NCBI GenBank assembly: GCA_022842595.1
Contig: JALHPF010000015.1
Location: 1 to 64,000 of the forward strand
Reading direction: 5' to 3'
Origin: Rubrivivax sp.
GTDB taxonomy: Bacteria > Pseudomonadota > Gammaproteobacteria > Burkholderiales > Burkholderiaceae_C
Length of the DNA stretch: 64,000 nucleotides
The position numbers and the translations under genes are program-made. This document shows positions 9,821 to 18,869 of the stretch, one piece after another; the first letter of the stretch is position 1, and every line of letters begins with the position of its first letter. The notes beneath the pieces are model-generated. The model did not search any database, was not told the origin of the DNA, and saw nothing but the letters and a program-made list of their open reading frames with translations.

Positions 9821-10561
9821 ATGCCCGTGCTGCCGAACGCCCGAGAAACCGCAGCCCCCGGGCAGCCGCCGCGCTGTTACGCCGTGGTGCCCTGTGCGGG
9901 TGTGGGTCTGCGTGCAGGCACCGGCGGGCCCAAACAATACGCACTGCTGGCCGGACGGTCCGTGGTGGCCCACACCCTGGCGGCGCTGTCCGCAGTGCCG
10001 CGACTGGCGGCGACCCTGGTGGTGCTGGCGCCCGGCGACGATGAATTCGAAGCCTGCGCGCCAGCTTTCGCAGGCTGGGTGGTGCGACAGGGTGGCGCCA
10101 CCCGCGCGGCTTCGGTGGCCAGCGGTCTGCATGCGCTGCGCGAGCGCGGCGCAAACGACGACGACTGGGTGCTCGTGCACGACGCCGCCCGTTGCCTGCT
10201 GCAGCCGGCCTGGGTGAGCCGCCTGATCGACGCCTGCATCGACGACCCCGTCGGCGGCCTGCTGGCGCTGCCTCTGGCCGACACCTTGAAGGCCGAAGAC
10301 CCCGAGCACCCAGGCCGCAGCGCCAGCACCGTGCCGCGCGCCGGCAAATGGGCCGCGCAGACGCCTCAGATGTTCCGCCTGGGCCTGCTGCAGCGCGCGC
10401 TGCAGTCCGCGGCGCAGGCGGGTGCGGACGTGACCGACGAAGCCAGCGCCATCGAACACCTGGGCCTGTCGCCGCGGCTCGTGCCCGGCGACCTGGAGAA
10501 CCTGAAAGTCACCTGGCCCGCCGATTTCGAACTGGCCCGCCGCCTGCTGGAGACACGTTGA
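9821..10561 (+). CDS. ispD: 2-C-methyl-D-erythritol 4-phosphate cytidylyltransferase
   Basis: A 246-residue cytidylyltransferase that makes CDP-methylerythritol from MEP and CTP, step three of the MEP isoprenoid pathway. The nucleotide-binding N-terminus reads [12 protein letters not shown] then [11 protein letters not shown], matching the family signature with Cys in place of the usual first Ala and Ala for the usual Met. [14 protein letters not shown] and [12 protein letters not shown] are also typical. The start at ATG 9821 removes an unlikely 37-residue extension. The last four bases (TTGA) overlap the ispF start, so the two are co-translated. Confidence 0.93.
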   Translation: MPVLPNARETAAPGQPPRCYAVVPCAGVGLRAGTGGPKQYALLAGRSVVAHTLAALSAVPRLAATLVVLAPGDDEFEACAPAFAGWVVRQGGATRAASVASGLHALRERGANDDDWVLVHDAARCLLQPAWVSRLIDACIDDPVGGLLALPLADTLKAEDPEHPGRSASTVPRAGKWAAQTPQMFRLGLLQRALQSAAQAGADVTDEASAIEHLGLSPRLVPGDLENLKVTWPADFELARRLLETR

Positions 10562-11079
10562 ACCTGCCCGCCCTGTCAGCCCCATCCCCCCTGCGCATCG
10601 GCGAAGGCTGGGACACCCATCAGCTCGTCACCGGCCGGCCGCTGGTGCTGGGGGGTGTCACCATCCCGCACACGCACGGCCTGCTCGGCCATTCCGATGC
10701 CGATGCGCTGCTGCATGCCATCACCGACGCCCTGCTGGGTGCGGCAGGACTCGGCGATATCGGGCGCCACTTCCCCGACACCGACCCCGCCTTCCGAGGC
10801 GCCGATTCGGTGGCCCTGCTGGCAGAAGCTGCGCGCCGTGTGCAAGCGGCGGGCTGGGCCATCGTCAACATCGACAGCACGATCGTCGCCCAGGCCCCGA
10901 AGCTGGCGCCGCACATACCGGCGATGTGTGCACGCATCGCCGCTGCGCTCGGGCTGCCGTTGACTTCGGTCAACGTCAAGGCCAAGACGGCCGAGAAGAT
11001 GGGCCCGGTGGGCGAGGGCCGCGCCATCGAAGCGCGAGCGGTGTGCCTGCTGGTGGCCGCGCCTGCTTCGATGTCATGA
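10558..11079 (+). CDS. ispF: 2-C-methyl-D-erythritol 2,4-cyclodiphosphate synthase
   Basis: A 173-residue enzyme that cyclises CDP-ME 2-phosphate to MEcPP, step five of the MEP pathway, as a trimer. Family motifs are clear: [11 protein letters not shown] at the N-terminus with the metal Asp and His, [22 protein letters not shown], and [21 protein letters not shown] near the C-terminus. The likely start is TTG 10558, which overlaps the ispD stop; the first 11 residues extend the usual N-terminus slightly, and no ATG precedes the RIGEGWD motif at a sensible distance. Together with ispD it forms the familiar ispDF pair; ispE is not nearby. Confidence 0.93.
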   Translation: MNLPALSAPSPLRIGEGWDTHQLVTGRPLVLGGVTIPHTHGLLGHSDADALLHAITDALLGAAGLGDIGRHFPDTDPAFRGADSVALLAEAARRVQAAGWAIVNIDSTIVAQAPKLAPHIPAMCARIAAALGLPLTSVNVKAKTAEKMGPVGEGRAIEARAVCLLVAAPASMS

Positions 11080-11154
11080 CGCCATGAAGAAGGACTGCAC
11101 CGGGTGAAGCCGGGCGCAGCCTGAAAAGCAGGGCCGGAAGTGACGAACGGTGAT

Positions 11155-12486
11155 TCAGAGAACCCGCTTCAGCCGCAGGTGCGCAATCAGCCCGCCGTCA
11201 GGCGCGTTCGCCAGTTCCAGGCTGCCACCCATGCGATGCATGCTCTTGTCGACGATGGCCAGGCCCAGACCGGCGCCGGTGGCGGCGGTGCGTGCGGCGT
11301 CGCCGCGGAAAAAGGGGGTGGTCAGCTGCGACAGCTTCTCCGGTGCCACGCCAGGCCCCTGGTCGCGCACGCTGATGATCGCCCACGGCCCGGTCTTCTG
11401 GTAGGTGATGGTGACGTCGGCCACGCCGGTGTAGGTGCCGCGGCCATAACGGCGCGCGTTCTCGAACAGGTTGCCGAAGACACGGCCGAGTTCGGTCTCG
11501 TCGGCGAGCACTTCCAGGTCGATGGCCACACGGCTGGTGATGCGGATCTGCGTGGGGTCGCGGAACAGCGCCATCTCGCGGTCGATCAGCTGCGACACAT
11601 GCACCGGCCGCAGCGTGGTCTCACCCGGGCGGGCGTAGTCCATGAACTTGTCGATGATGGCGTCGAGCTGGTCGATGTCCAGGGCCATGTTGGCCTTGGC
11701 GTCTTCATCGGAAACGCTCATCTCGGTTTCCAGCCGCAGCCTTGCCAGCGGTGTGCGCAGGTCGTGGCTGATGCCGGCGAGCATCACCGCGCGGTCCTCT
11801 TCGACGCGCGCCAGTTCGCGCGCCATGCGGTTGAAGCCGCGATTGACCTCGCGGATCTCGCTGGTCAGCGTGTTTTCGTCCAGGCGCGAGTCGAGGTCGC
11901 CTTCTCGGATGCGGCTGGCGGCAAATGACAGCTGGCGCAAGGGCCTGTTGATGAGGCTGGCGATCGCCACCGAGCCCAGCAGCGTGGCCAGCAGGGCAAT
12001 GCCGATCCAGACGAACCAGGTGTCCCGCTTCAGCGGCCCGGCATGGGTGGCTTCGGCCTGCAGCCAGTAGTTGTCGCGGTCGATCGAAAAGCCCACCCAC
12101 ATGCCCGGCCGGCCGTTGACGCTGTTGGCCACCACCGCGTCGGCACCGAGAACGGCGCGCAGTTCCTCGCCGACGCGGCGGGTGAAGCGGTCGACCTCGT
12201 AGCTTTCCCAGCGGTCACCCGGCTCACGCGGCCGCACCTGGATGGCGGCGCGCGCCTCGATGTTCTTCAGCAGGGCCACGCGGTTGATGCCATCGGCCTG
12301 CATCAGCGCCGCACGCGACAGGTTCACCAGGCCCGCGGTCTGCTGCGCCGCCTGTACCGCGCGGGGCTCGAATTCGAGCGCACGCAGCGTCTGCACCCAG
12401 GCGAAGATGCCACCGGCCAGCAACACGGCCAGCAGGAAGAAGGTGCGCCAGAAGAGGCTGAGCCCGGGCAGGGCAGTACGTCGCAA
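11155..12486 (-). CDS. OmpR-partner sensor histidine kinase (EnvZ-like)
   Basis: A 443-residue inner-membrane sensor kinase. Transmembrane segments lie at about 12-30 and 157-178, with a periplasmic domain of about 125 residues between them. HAMP follows (about 178-232), then the dimerisation/phosphoacceptor box SHDLRTPLARLR with His241 and the ATPase domain with an N box (NLFENARRYG), DQGPGV and GAGLGLAIV. It is transcribed 65 bases after the regulator gene. The architecture equals EnvZ, which answers osmotic and pH changes, but the signal of this protein is not known, so no symbol is given. Confidence 0.88.
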   Translation of the reverse strand: MRRTALPGLSLFWRTFFLLAVLLAGGIFAWVQTLRALEFEPRAVQAAQQTAGLVNLSRAALMQADGINRVALLKNIEARAAIQVRPREPGDRWESYEVDRFTRRVGEELRAVLGADAVVANSVNGRPGMWVGFSIDRDNYWLQAEATHAGPLKRDTWFVWIGIALLATLLGSVAIASLINRPLRQLSFAASRIREGDLDSRLDENTLTSEIREVNRGFNRMARELARVEEDRAVMLAGISHDLRTPLARLRLETEMSVSDEDAKANMALDIDQLDAIIDKFMDYARPGETTLRPVHVSQLIDREMALFRDPTQIRITSRVAIDLEVLADETELGRVFGNLFENARRYGRGTYTGVADVTITYQKTGPWAIISVRDQGPGVAPEKLSQLTTPFFRGDAARTAATGAGLGLAIVDKSMHRMGGSLELANAPDGGLIAHLRLKRVL

Positions 12487-12551
12487 GATGGCGTTCGGAA
12501 CGGGAAGGGGTCAGCTGGGACGCTGGGAACGACGAGTGGGGTCGCGGCGGG

Positions 12552-13286
12552 TCAGCTGGCGCCGTCGGGCACGAACACATAGCCGACGCCCCAGACCGTC
12601 TGAATGTAGCGAGGCTGTGCCGGGTCCGGTTCCAGCATCTTGCGCAGGCGCGAAATCTGCACATCCAGGCTGCGGTCGAAGGGCTCGAATTCGCGGCCGC
12701 GGGCCAGCTGCGCGAGTTTGTCGCGCGACAGCGGCTGGCGCGGGTGGCGCACCAGGGCCTTGAGCATGCTGAATTCGCCGGTCGTCAGGGCGATCTGTTC
12801 GCCGTTCTTGGACAGGCGGCGCTGTGCCAGATCGAATTCGAACGGCCCGAAGTTCACGACCGCCGCTTCCTTGGAAGGTGCACCCGGCGCTTCGGGCGTG
12901 GGCCGGCGGCGCAGCACGGCGTGGATGCGGGCCAGCAGCTCGCGCGGGTTGAAGGGTTTGGGCAGGTAGTCGTCGGCACCCACTTCGAGGCCGACGATGC
13001 GGTCGACGTCTTCCACCTTGGCGGTGAGCATGATGATGGGGGTGCTGTCGCCGGCAGCGCGCAAGCGGCGGCAGATCGACAGGCCGTCTTCGCCGGGCAG
13101 CATCAGGTCGAGCACGATGAGGTCGACGGTTTCGCGCGTCAGCACGCGGTTCAGCGCCTTGGCGTCTTCGGCCAGCAGCACGTCGAAACCTTCCTGCGAC
13201 AGATAGCGGCGCAAGAGGTCCCTGATGCGGGCGTCGTCGTCGACGACCACCACGCGGTCGGCGCGGGCTGTGGACGGACTATTCAT
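12552..13286 (-). CDS. ompR: OmpR-family response regulator
   Basis: A 244-residue regulator. The receiver domain has the acidic pair VVVDDD (13-18), phosphoacceptor Asp60 in VLDLMLPGEDG, and the switch Lys in DDYLPKPFNPREL. The C-terminal winged helix (about 140-240) has FSMLKALVRHPRQPLSRDKL and DVQISRLRKML. The start at ATG 13286 follows GGAG and fits OmpR length; the longer open frame upstream is not family-like. It pairs with the downstream kinase and is divergent from the SIMPL gene across a 195-bp spacer that may hold its own control sites. The match to OmpR is close; the regulon is unknown. Confidence 0.88.
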   Translation of the reverse strand: MNSPSTARADRVVVVDDDARIRDLLRRYLSQEGFDVLLAEDAKALNRVLTRETVDLIVLDLMLPGEDGLSICRRLRAAGDSTPIIMLTAKVEDVDRIVGLEVGADDYLPKPFNPRELLARIHAVLRRRPTPEAPGAPSKEAAVVNFGPFEFDLAQRRLSKNGEQIALTTGEFSMLKALVRHPRQPLSRDKLAQLARGREFEPFDRSLDVQISRLRKMLEPDPAQPRYIQTVWGVGYVFVPDGAS

Positions 13287-13481
13287 GGGCAGCTCCAAAT
13301 ATGTAACAGACGCATTGTGCGCGGCTGCAGCCGGCCGTTTCGGCAAAGCCTGACTTCTTGTAACGGAACTTGCGGCTGGCTGCCACTTGGTCCTGTGCGG
13401 CTGCGAGCACCGGCCAAGGCGGGGTACGCTCGATCCTGTACCTGTTTCCTGCTTGCTTCTGACTTTTTCGGAGAGCCCCCG

Positions 13482-14258
13482 ATGACCGACCGTTCCGCAC
13501 CTTCCTTCCATCGTGCGCTCAGCGCGATGGGTCTGGCTGCCGTTCTGGCGCTGGGCCCGATGGCCACCAGCCGGGCCCAGGCCCAGCAGACACCGCCACC
13601 TGCCAACGTGGTGGCGCTTTCGGCCAGTGCTTCGGTGGAAGTGGCCAACGACTGGCTGACCCTGGTGCTGTCCACCAGCCGCGATGGCACCGACGCCAAC
13701 GCCGTGCAGGCGCAGCTGCGGCAGGCTCTGGAAGTGGCGCTGGCCGAAGCGCGCAAGGTGGCCAGGCCCGGCCAGCTGGAAGTGCAGAGCGGCGCCTTTT
13801 CACTCTTCCCGCGCTATGCGCCGCCGCAGCAGCGCAGCAATGGCACCACCGTTGCCGGCGGCATCACGGGCTGGCAGGGCAATACGGAACTGATGATCCA
13901 GGGCCGCGACACCCAGGCCATCACCGCCCTGGCCGGCCGCATCGGCACGATGACCGTGGCGCGGCTGAGTTTTTCGCTGTCGCGCCAGGCGCGCGACAAG
14001 ATCGAGGCCGACGTCACCGCCCAGGCCATCTCCCGCTTCCGCGAACGCGCCAGCGCCGTGACGCAGGCCTTCGGCATGGGCAACTACACGCTGCGCGAGG
14101 TATCGGTGTCGGGTGACGAGCCCGGCCAGCCGGTGGTGCGCAACATGATGCGCGCCCAGGCCAGCAGCATGGCCCTGACCGACAACGCCGTGCCGGTGGA
14201 AGCCGGCAATGCGCTGGTGACGGTGAACGTCAGCGGCACCGTGCAGCTGGCCAAGTAG
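13482..14258 (+). CDS. SIMPL-domain (DUF541) periplasmic protein
   Basis: A 258-residue exported protein. An N-terminal signal peptide ends near TSRAQAQQ. The body is a SIMPL domain, family-like throughout: VVALSASASVEVANDWLTLVL at its start, TGWQGNTELMIQGRD in the middle and GNALVTVNVSGTVQL at its end. SIMPL proteins are periplasmic or outer-membrane proteins of unclear function, some linked to oxidative stress or outer-membrane stability. The start at ATG 13482 follows GGAGAG and gives a proper signal peptide. It lies divergent from ompR and convergent with bdhA, separated from the latter by the hairpin block. Confidence 0.85.
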   Translation: MTDRSAPSFHRALSAMGLAAVLALGPMATSRAQAQQTPPPANVVALSASASVEVANDWLTLVLSTSRDGTDANAVQAQLRQALEVALAEARKVARPGQLEVQSGAFSLFPRYAPPQQRSNGTTVAGGITGWQGNTELMIQGRDTQAITALAGRIGTMTVARLSFSLSRQARDKIEADVTAQAISRFRERASAVTQAFGMGNYTLREVSVSGDEPGQPVVRNMMRAQASSMALTDNAVPVEAGNALVTVNVSGTVQLAK

Positions 14259-14290
14259 CCGCGCGGTCTGGCGCGCTGACTGCGCCCCTC

Positions 14291-14409
14291 GCCCGCGTGA
14301 AATCGCGGGCTTGCACAGCTTTGTGCATTCGCGGCCTTCCGGCCGCTCATGCCCAGGGCTTGCGCCCTGGGCGTTCGCCAGGCACGAACAGTCCGCTGGA
14401 CTGTTCGTG
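14291..14409. repeat. five consecutive perfect hairpins
   Basis: Between the stops of two convergent genes lie five adjacent inverted repeats without mismatches. They are 14291-14310 (stem 7, loop 6), 14312-14327 (stem 6, loop 4), 14331-14346 (stem 6, loop TTCC), 14351-14372 (stem 9, loop 4) and 14383-14409 (stem 12, loop 3, arm CACGAACAGTCC). None is followed by a T run, so a simple intrinsic terminator is not obvious, though a bidirectional transcript-end role is likely. The last hairpin resembles dispersed GAACAGTCC-type palindromes I recall from Burkholderiales; no second copy was found here. Confidence 0.8.
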
Positions 14410-14420
14410 TCCGGGCTCAC

Positions 14421-15203
14421 TCACTGCGCCGTCCAGCCGCCGTCGACGGCCCAGGCCACGCCGCGCACGTTCTGTGCGGCTGGCGAGCACAGGAAAACAG
14501 CCAGTTCGCCCAGTTCCTCGGGCGTGGTGAACTTCAGCGAGGGCTGTTTTTCGCCAAGCAGCTTGATCTCTTCGTCGGCCACCTTCGTGCCGTTGGCCGC
14601 AGCCCGTGCGTCGATCTGCTTCTGCACCAGCGGCGTCAGCACCCAGCCCGGGCAGATGGCGTTGACGGTGACCGGCGTCGTCGCGCATTCCAGCGCCACC
14701 GCCTTGGTCATGCCCACCAGGCCGTGCTTGGCGGCAACGTAGGCGCTTTTCTGCGCCGAAGCCACCAGGCCGTGGGCCGAGGCCACGTTGATGACCCGGC
14801 CCCAGCCGCGGGCCTTCATGCCCGGCAGGGCGGCACGCATCGTGTGGAAGGCCGAATTCAGGTTGATGGCGATGATGGCATCCCAGCGCTCGACCGGGAA
14901 ATCCTCGATCAAGGCCACGTGCTGGATGCCGGCATTGTTCACGAGGATGTCGACCGCGCCGAAGTCGCGTTCGCATTCACGCACCATGGCCTCGATCTGC
15001 GCGGGCTGGCTCATGTCGGCGCCGTGGTAGGCCACGCGGCCGCCGTGCGCATCGGTCACGGTGCGAACCTCGGCCAGTGCCGCGTCCTTGTCGCCGAAGC
15101 CGTTCAGCATGATGTTCGCGCCCTGGGCGGCCAGCGTCCTGGCCATGCCCAGGCCGATGCCGCTGGTCGAGCCGGTGATGAGGGCGGTCTTGCCTTTGAG
15201 CAT
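14421..15203 (-). CDS. bdhA: 3-hydroxybutyrate dehydrogenase
   Basis: A 260-residue short-chain dehydrogenase that interconverts (R)-3-hydroxybutyrate and acetoacetate with NAD, used in polyhydroxybutyrate turnover. The Rossmann motif is TGSTSGIGLG, NNAG is present, and the catalytic Ser/Tyr-xxx-Lys lie in INVASAHGLVASAQKSAYVA followed by AKHG. The C-terminus WAVDGGWTAQ and the overall length match D-3-hydroxybutyrate dehydrogenases closely. The start at ATG 15203 has AGGAGA just upstream. It is divergent from the hydrolase gene with a 52-bp shared promoter region. Confidence 0.87.
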   Translation of the reverse strand: MLKGKTALITGSTSGIGLGMARTLAAQGANIMLNGFGDKDAALAEVRTVTDAHGGRVAYHGADMSQPAQIEAMVRECERDFGAVDILVNNAGIQHVALIEDFPVERWDAIIAINLNSAFHTMRAALPGMKARGWGRVINVASAHGLVASAQKSAYVAAKHGLVGMTKAVALECATTPVTVNAICPGWVLTPLVQKQIDARAAANGTKVADEEIKLLGEKQPSLKFTTPEELGELAVFLCSPAAQNVRGVAWAVDGGWTAQ

Positions 15204-15255
15204 GGTCTTCTCCTGTGGATGCATTGATACGATGCGCTGATTATCGAGCCCCACC

Positions 15256-16140
15256 ATGACCGAACCCACCCTGCACCACCTGAACTGTCTCGACGCCAAG
15301 GGCCTGCATCGCATGGCCTACTGGGCCTGGGGCGACCCCGCCAACCCGCGTGTGCTGGTCTGCGTGCACGGGCTCACGCGCCAGGGCCGCGACTTCGACA
15401 CCCTGGCGCGCGACCTGGCTGCCGACTACCGCGTGATCTGCCCCGATGTCGTGGGCCGTGGCCGCAGCGACTGGCTGCCCGACCCCGCCGGCTACGGCAT
15501 CCCGAGCTACGTGGCCGACATGGTGGCGCTGGTGGCGCGGCTTGGCGTGGACCAGGTGGACTGGGTGGGCACGTCGATGGGCGGGCTCATCGGCCTGGGC
15601 GTGGCGGCCCTGCCCACGGCGGCGGGTTCGCCCGGCCTGATCCGCAAGCTGGTGCTGAACGACGTCGGCCCGGCCATCGAGCCGGCTTCACTGCAGCGCA
15701 TCGGCCGCTACCTCGGGCAGCCGGCGCACTGGGCCACGGCCGAAGAGGCGGCGGCCGCGTTGTGGTCCATCAGCCAGGGCTTCGGCCCGCATACGCCCGA
15801 ACAATGGCTGGCGCTGACGCGGCCGCAGCTGGTGCCGCATGAATCGGGCAGCGGCTTCAAGAGCCACTACGACCCGGCGATTGCCGTGCCCTTCCGCGCC
15901 GCCACGCCCGAGATGGCGGCCTTCGGCGAGGCGATGCTCTGGCAGGCCTACGACCGGCTGGCCTGCCCCACGCTGCTGCTGCGCGGCGCCGAATCCGACC
16001 TGCTGTCCGCGGCCACGGCCCGGGCCATGACCCAGCGCGGCCCGCTTGCGCGTCTGCAGGAATTTGCCGGGGTCGGCCACGCGCCCACCCTGGTGCAGCC
16101 CGACCAGCGTGCGGTGGTGCGGCAATTCCTGCTGGGCTGA
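15256..16140 (+). CDS. alpha/beta-fold hydrolase
   Basis: A 294-residue cytoplasmic alpha/beta hydrolase. The oxyanion-hole motif is VHGLTRQGRDFD, the nucleophile elbow is GTSMGGL (catalytic Ser), the acid is probably the Asp in LLLRGAESDLLS, and the His is in GVGHAP. The substrate cannot be told; relatives include esterases and C-C hydrolases. It is divergent from bdhA and lies 25 bases before relA in the same direction. The pairing with bdhA suggests, but does not show, a role in hydroxyalkanoate or ester metabolism. Confidence 0.85.
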   Translation: MTEPTLHHLNCLDAKGLHRMAYWAWGDPANPRVLVCVHGLTRQGRDFDTLARDLAADYRVICPDVVGRGRSDWLPDPAGYGIPSYVADMVALVARLGVDQVDWVGTSMGGLIGLGVAALPTAAGSPGLIRKLVLNDVGPAIEPASLQRIGRYLGQPAHWATAEEAAAALWSISQGFGPHTPEQWLALTRPQLVPHESGSGFKSHYDPAIAVPFRAATPEMAAFGEAMLWQAYDRLACPTLLLRGAESDLLSAATARAMTQRGPLARLQEFAGVGHAPTLVQPDQRAVVRQFLLG

Positions 16141-16165
16141 TGCCGATGCTGCCCGGGCCCGCGCG

Positions 16166-18436
16166 GTGAAGACGGTGGCCCCTGCCGCCTCTGCGGCAGC
16201 CGTGGTGCACCTGGCCAGCCACGACACGCAATCGGCCCTGCCCACGGCCGCCGCCGATGCGCTGGCGCTGGACCGCGCCCGTGCCTTCGCCGAGCCGCTG
16301 CTGGCGGGCCAGCTGCTGGACACCGGCGAAGACGCCCTGGCCCATGCCGACGGCACCGCGGCCGCGCTGCGCAGCATCGGTGCTTCGCCGGCCTTGTGCG
16401 CGGCGGCCTACCTGGTGTATGCGGGCGACTACCTGCAGCGCCCGGAAGAAACCGTGCGCAAGGCCTTCGGCGAAAGCTACGCCAGCCTGGTGGCGCTGAC
16501 ACGCAAGCTCGTGCAGATCCAGCGCGCCGCGCGCCAGGCGCCGGCCGCAGCCCAGGCCGGCAGCCAGCGTGCGCTGCAGACCGAACGTGTACGCAAGATG
16601 CTGCTGGCGTTTTCGCGCGACTTGCGCGTGGTGCTGCTGCGCCTGGCCTCGCGGCTGCAGACGCTGCGCTACTTCGCCGCCACGCGGCTGCCGTGCCCGG
16701 CCGACCTGGCCACCGAATCGCTGCAGGTGTTTGCGCCGCTGGCCAACCGGCTGGGCATTTGGCAGATCAAGTGGGAGATGGAAGATCTGGCGTTCCGCTT
16801 CCTGAACCCGGCCGACTACCAGCGTGTCGCCCGGCTGGTGGACGAGACCCGCGCCGACCGTGAACTGGGGGTGCAGGCCGCGCGCGCGCAGCTGCAGGCG
16901 GCGCTGCAGCAGGCCGGCATCGAAGCCGACGTGCAGGGCCGGCCCAAGCACCTGTACAGCATCTGGAAGAAGATGCAGGGCAAGGGCCTGAGCTACGCCC
17001 GCATCTTCGACGCCCGCGCGCTGCGCGTGGTGGTGCCCGACGTGCCCGCCTGCTACGCCGCGCTGGCGCGGGTGCACGAAGCCTGGGTGCCGGTGGATGG
17101 CGAGTTCGACGACTACATCGCCCGCCCCAAGCCCAATGGCTACCAGAGCCTGCACACGGTGGTGCTGGGCGCCGATGGCCGACCGCTGGAAGTGCAGATC
17201 CGCACGCGCGCCATGCACGAACACGCCGAACACGGTGTGGCGGCGCACTGGATGTACAAGGAAGCCGGCGTGAAGGGCTACGCCGGCGTCAGCGCGGCGG
17301 GCGACTTCGAGGGCCGCGTGGCCGAGGCGCGCAAGGCCGTGCTGCGCGAACTGCTGGCCTGGGAACGCGACTTTGCCGGCGAGGCCAACGGCAAAGGCGA
17401 CGCCAGCGGCCCTGCCCAGCAGGCCGGCCCGGGCTTCGATGACCGCATCTACGTCTTCACGCCGCAGGCCACCATCATCGACCTGCCCGCCGGTGGCACG
17501 CCGGTGGACTTCGCCTACACGCTGCACACCGACCTGGGCCACCGCTGCCGCGGCGCGCGTGTCGACGGCCGCGTGGTGCCGCTGAACACCGCGCTGCAGT
17601 CGGGCCAGACCGTGGAGATCGTCGCGGCCAAGGAAGGCGGCCCGTCGCTGGACTGGTTGAATGCCGAAGCCGGCGTTCTGCAAAGCCCGCGTTCCCGCGC
17701 CAAGGTGCGCGCGTGGTTCAACGCACAGGCCCAGGGCCAGACCATCGCGCGTGGCCGCGAGCTCGTCGAAAGACTGCTGCAGCGCGAAGGGCGCACGGCG
17801 CTGAAGCTGGACCTGCTGGCCGAACAGCTGGGCTTCGACAAGGCCGACGCGCTGTTCGAGGTGGTGGGCAAGGACGAGTTCTCGCTGCGCACGATCGAGA
17901 ACCTGCTGCGCCCGGCCGAGCCCGCGCCCGACGAGGACCGCGTCATCCTGCACCGCTCGCGCAGCGAGGCTGGCGGTGGCCGCGGCGGCGTGCTCGTGGT
18001 GGGCGTCGATTCGCTGCTGACGACGCTGGCGCGCTGCTGCCGGCCGGCGCCGCCGGACGACATCCGCGGCTTCGTCACCCGCGGGCGTGGCGTGGCCATC
18101 CACCGCAGCGACTGCAGCAACCTCGTTCACATGGCGCAAGGCAGCCCGGGGCGCGTGATCGACGTCGAATGGGGCCTCGGGCGCAGCGACAGGCCGGCGC
18201 TGTACCCGCTGGACGTGCTCGTCGAGGCCAGCGACCGGCAAGGTCTGCTGCGCGACATCGGCGAGGCATTTGCCAAGGAGAAGATGAACGTCACCGGCGT
18301 GAACACCCAGAGTGCCCGCGACCGCGGCACGGCCTGGATGACCTTCACCGTGGAGACCACCGACACCGGCCGGCTGAATCAGGTGCTGGCGCAGATCAGC
18401 CGCATTGCGGGCGTGCGTCACGCCCGGCGCAAATAG
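16166..18436 (+). CDS. relA: (p)ppGpp synthetase I
   Basis: A 756-residue RelA/SpoT homolog that makes the alarmone (p)ppGpp on stalled ribosomes. The hydrolase domain is degenerate: the HDxxED site is replaced by YLVYAGDYL, and LASRLQTLR replaces the usual LADRLHNMR, so only synthesis is expected. The synthetase domain is intact (GRPKHLYSIWKKM, EFDDYIARPKPNGYQSLHTV, EVQIRTRAMHEHAEHGVAAHW). TGS (VFTPQATIIDLPAGGTPVDF) and a C-terminal ACT follow. No ATG fits; GTG 16166 is chosen from length and position after the hydrolase. tRNA-Val follows 38 bases after the stop. Confidence 0.92.
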   Translation: MKTVAPAASAAAVVHLASHDTQSALPTAAADALALDRARAFAEPLLAGQLLDTGEDALAHADGTAAALRSIGASPALCAAAYLVYAGDYLQRPEETVRKAFGESYASLVALTRKLVQIQRAARQAPAAAQAGSQRALQTERVRKMLLAFSRDLRVVLLRLASRLQTLRYFAATRLPCPADLATESLQVFAPLANRLGIWQIKWEMEDLAFRFLNPADYQRVARLVDETRADRELGVQAARAQLQAALQQAGIEADVQGRPKHLYSIWKKMQGKGLSYARIFDARALRVVVPDVPACYAALARVHEAWVPVDGEFDDYIARPKPNGYQSLHTVVLGADGRPLEVQIRTRAMHEHAEHGVAAHWMYKEAGVKGYAGVSAAGDFEGRVAEARKAVLRELLAWERDFAGEANGKGDASGPAQQAGPGFDDRIYVFTPQATIIDLPAGGTPVDFAYTLHTDLGHRCRGARVDGRVVPLNTALQSGQTVEIVAAKEGGPSLDWLNAEAGVLQSPRSRAKVRAWFNAQAQGQTIARGRELVERLLQREGRTALKLDLLAEQLGFDKADALFEVVGKDEFSLRTIENLLRPAEPAPDEDRVILHRSRSEAGGGRGGVLVVGVDSLLTTLARCCRPAPPDDIRGFVTRGRGVAIHRSDCSNLVHMAQGSPGRVIDVEWGLGRSDRPALYPLDVLVEASDRQGLLRDIGEAFAKEKMNVTGVNTQSARDRGTAWMTFTVETTDTGRLNQVLAQISRIAGVRHARRK

Positions 18437-18455
18437 CATGTGCCAGATCCCGGTA

Positions 18456-18461
18456 TATACT
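18456..18461 (+). promoter_or_regulatory. -10 element of tRNA-Val
   Basis: TATACT ends 13 bases before the mature tRNA 5' end and lies in the relA-tRNA gap. The -35 region about 17 bases upstream (ATAGCA) is a poor match, so the promoter is only partly supported. Confidence 0.45.
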
Positions 18462-18474
18462 GCGAGGCTGACTC

Positions 18475-18551
18475 AGGCGCGTAGCTCAGCTGGTTAGAGC
18501 ACCACCTTGACATGGTGGGGGTCGATGGTTCGAGTCCATTCGCGCCTACCA
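18475..18551 (+). tRNA. tRNA-Val(GAC)
   Basis: A 77-nt tRNA gene with encoded CCA. The acceptor stem AGGCGCG pairs with CGCGCCT, the discriminator is A18548 and CCA is 18549-18551. The D arm, the anticodon stem CCACC/GGTGG with loop TTGACAT, and the T arm with TTCGAGT all fold. The anticodon GAC lies at 18509-18511 and reads valine GUC/GUU codons. A stress gene region starts just downstream, and tRNA 3' ends are common integration sites, but no second copy of the tRNA end was found in the window. Confidence 0.97.
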
Positions 18552-18571
18552 AATTCGGTAGGAAAATCAGA

Positions 18572-18591
18572 GCTTGGCGATTTCGCCAAGC
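18572..18591 (+). terminator. Rho-independent terminator of tRNA-Val
   Basis: A perfect 8-bp stem GCTTGGCG/CGCCAAGC with loop ATTT is followed by CCTTTGTCTTT. It lies 20 bases after the tRNA CCA end on the same strand. Confidence 0.8.
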
Positions 18592-18869
18592 CCTTTGTCT
18601 TTGGCGGTACGGAAAAGCTGCGGACAAACTGCGGAAAACCGGGTCGCCGCCTGCACGACTCGGCAGGGCCCTGGCCAGGCCAGGCCGGGCGGCAGTTGCG
18701 GTGTCGCTGTTGCTGCCCTTCGTGGCGACCGAGCCCATCGCCAAGCTTGCAGGATGCTCGCGGCCGTGCGCGGGTGCATGGGCACCACGTGCCTCTGCAT
18801 GGTGCGTTCCTGTCTGGACGCCGAATGGTGCTCAGGTGTTGCGCCCCGGCCATGCCGGACGTGTGCGGT

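Noticed and set aside
15857..18439. Long minus-strand open frame opposite relA
   Set aside because: Composition is that of an antisense shadow; RelA motifs cover the same bases on the plus strand.
18475..18600. tRNA-Val as an attachment site for an integrated element
   Set aside because: No integrase gene and no second copy of the tRNA 3' end were found in the window; kept only as a possibility for the island boundary.
18418..18744. Minus-strand peptide containing NGLEPSTPTMSRWCSNQLSY
   Set aside because: This is the well-known conceptual translation of the complement of a tRNA gene, not a protein.
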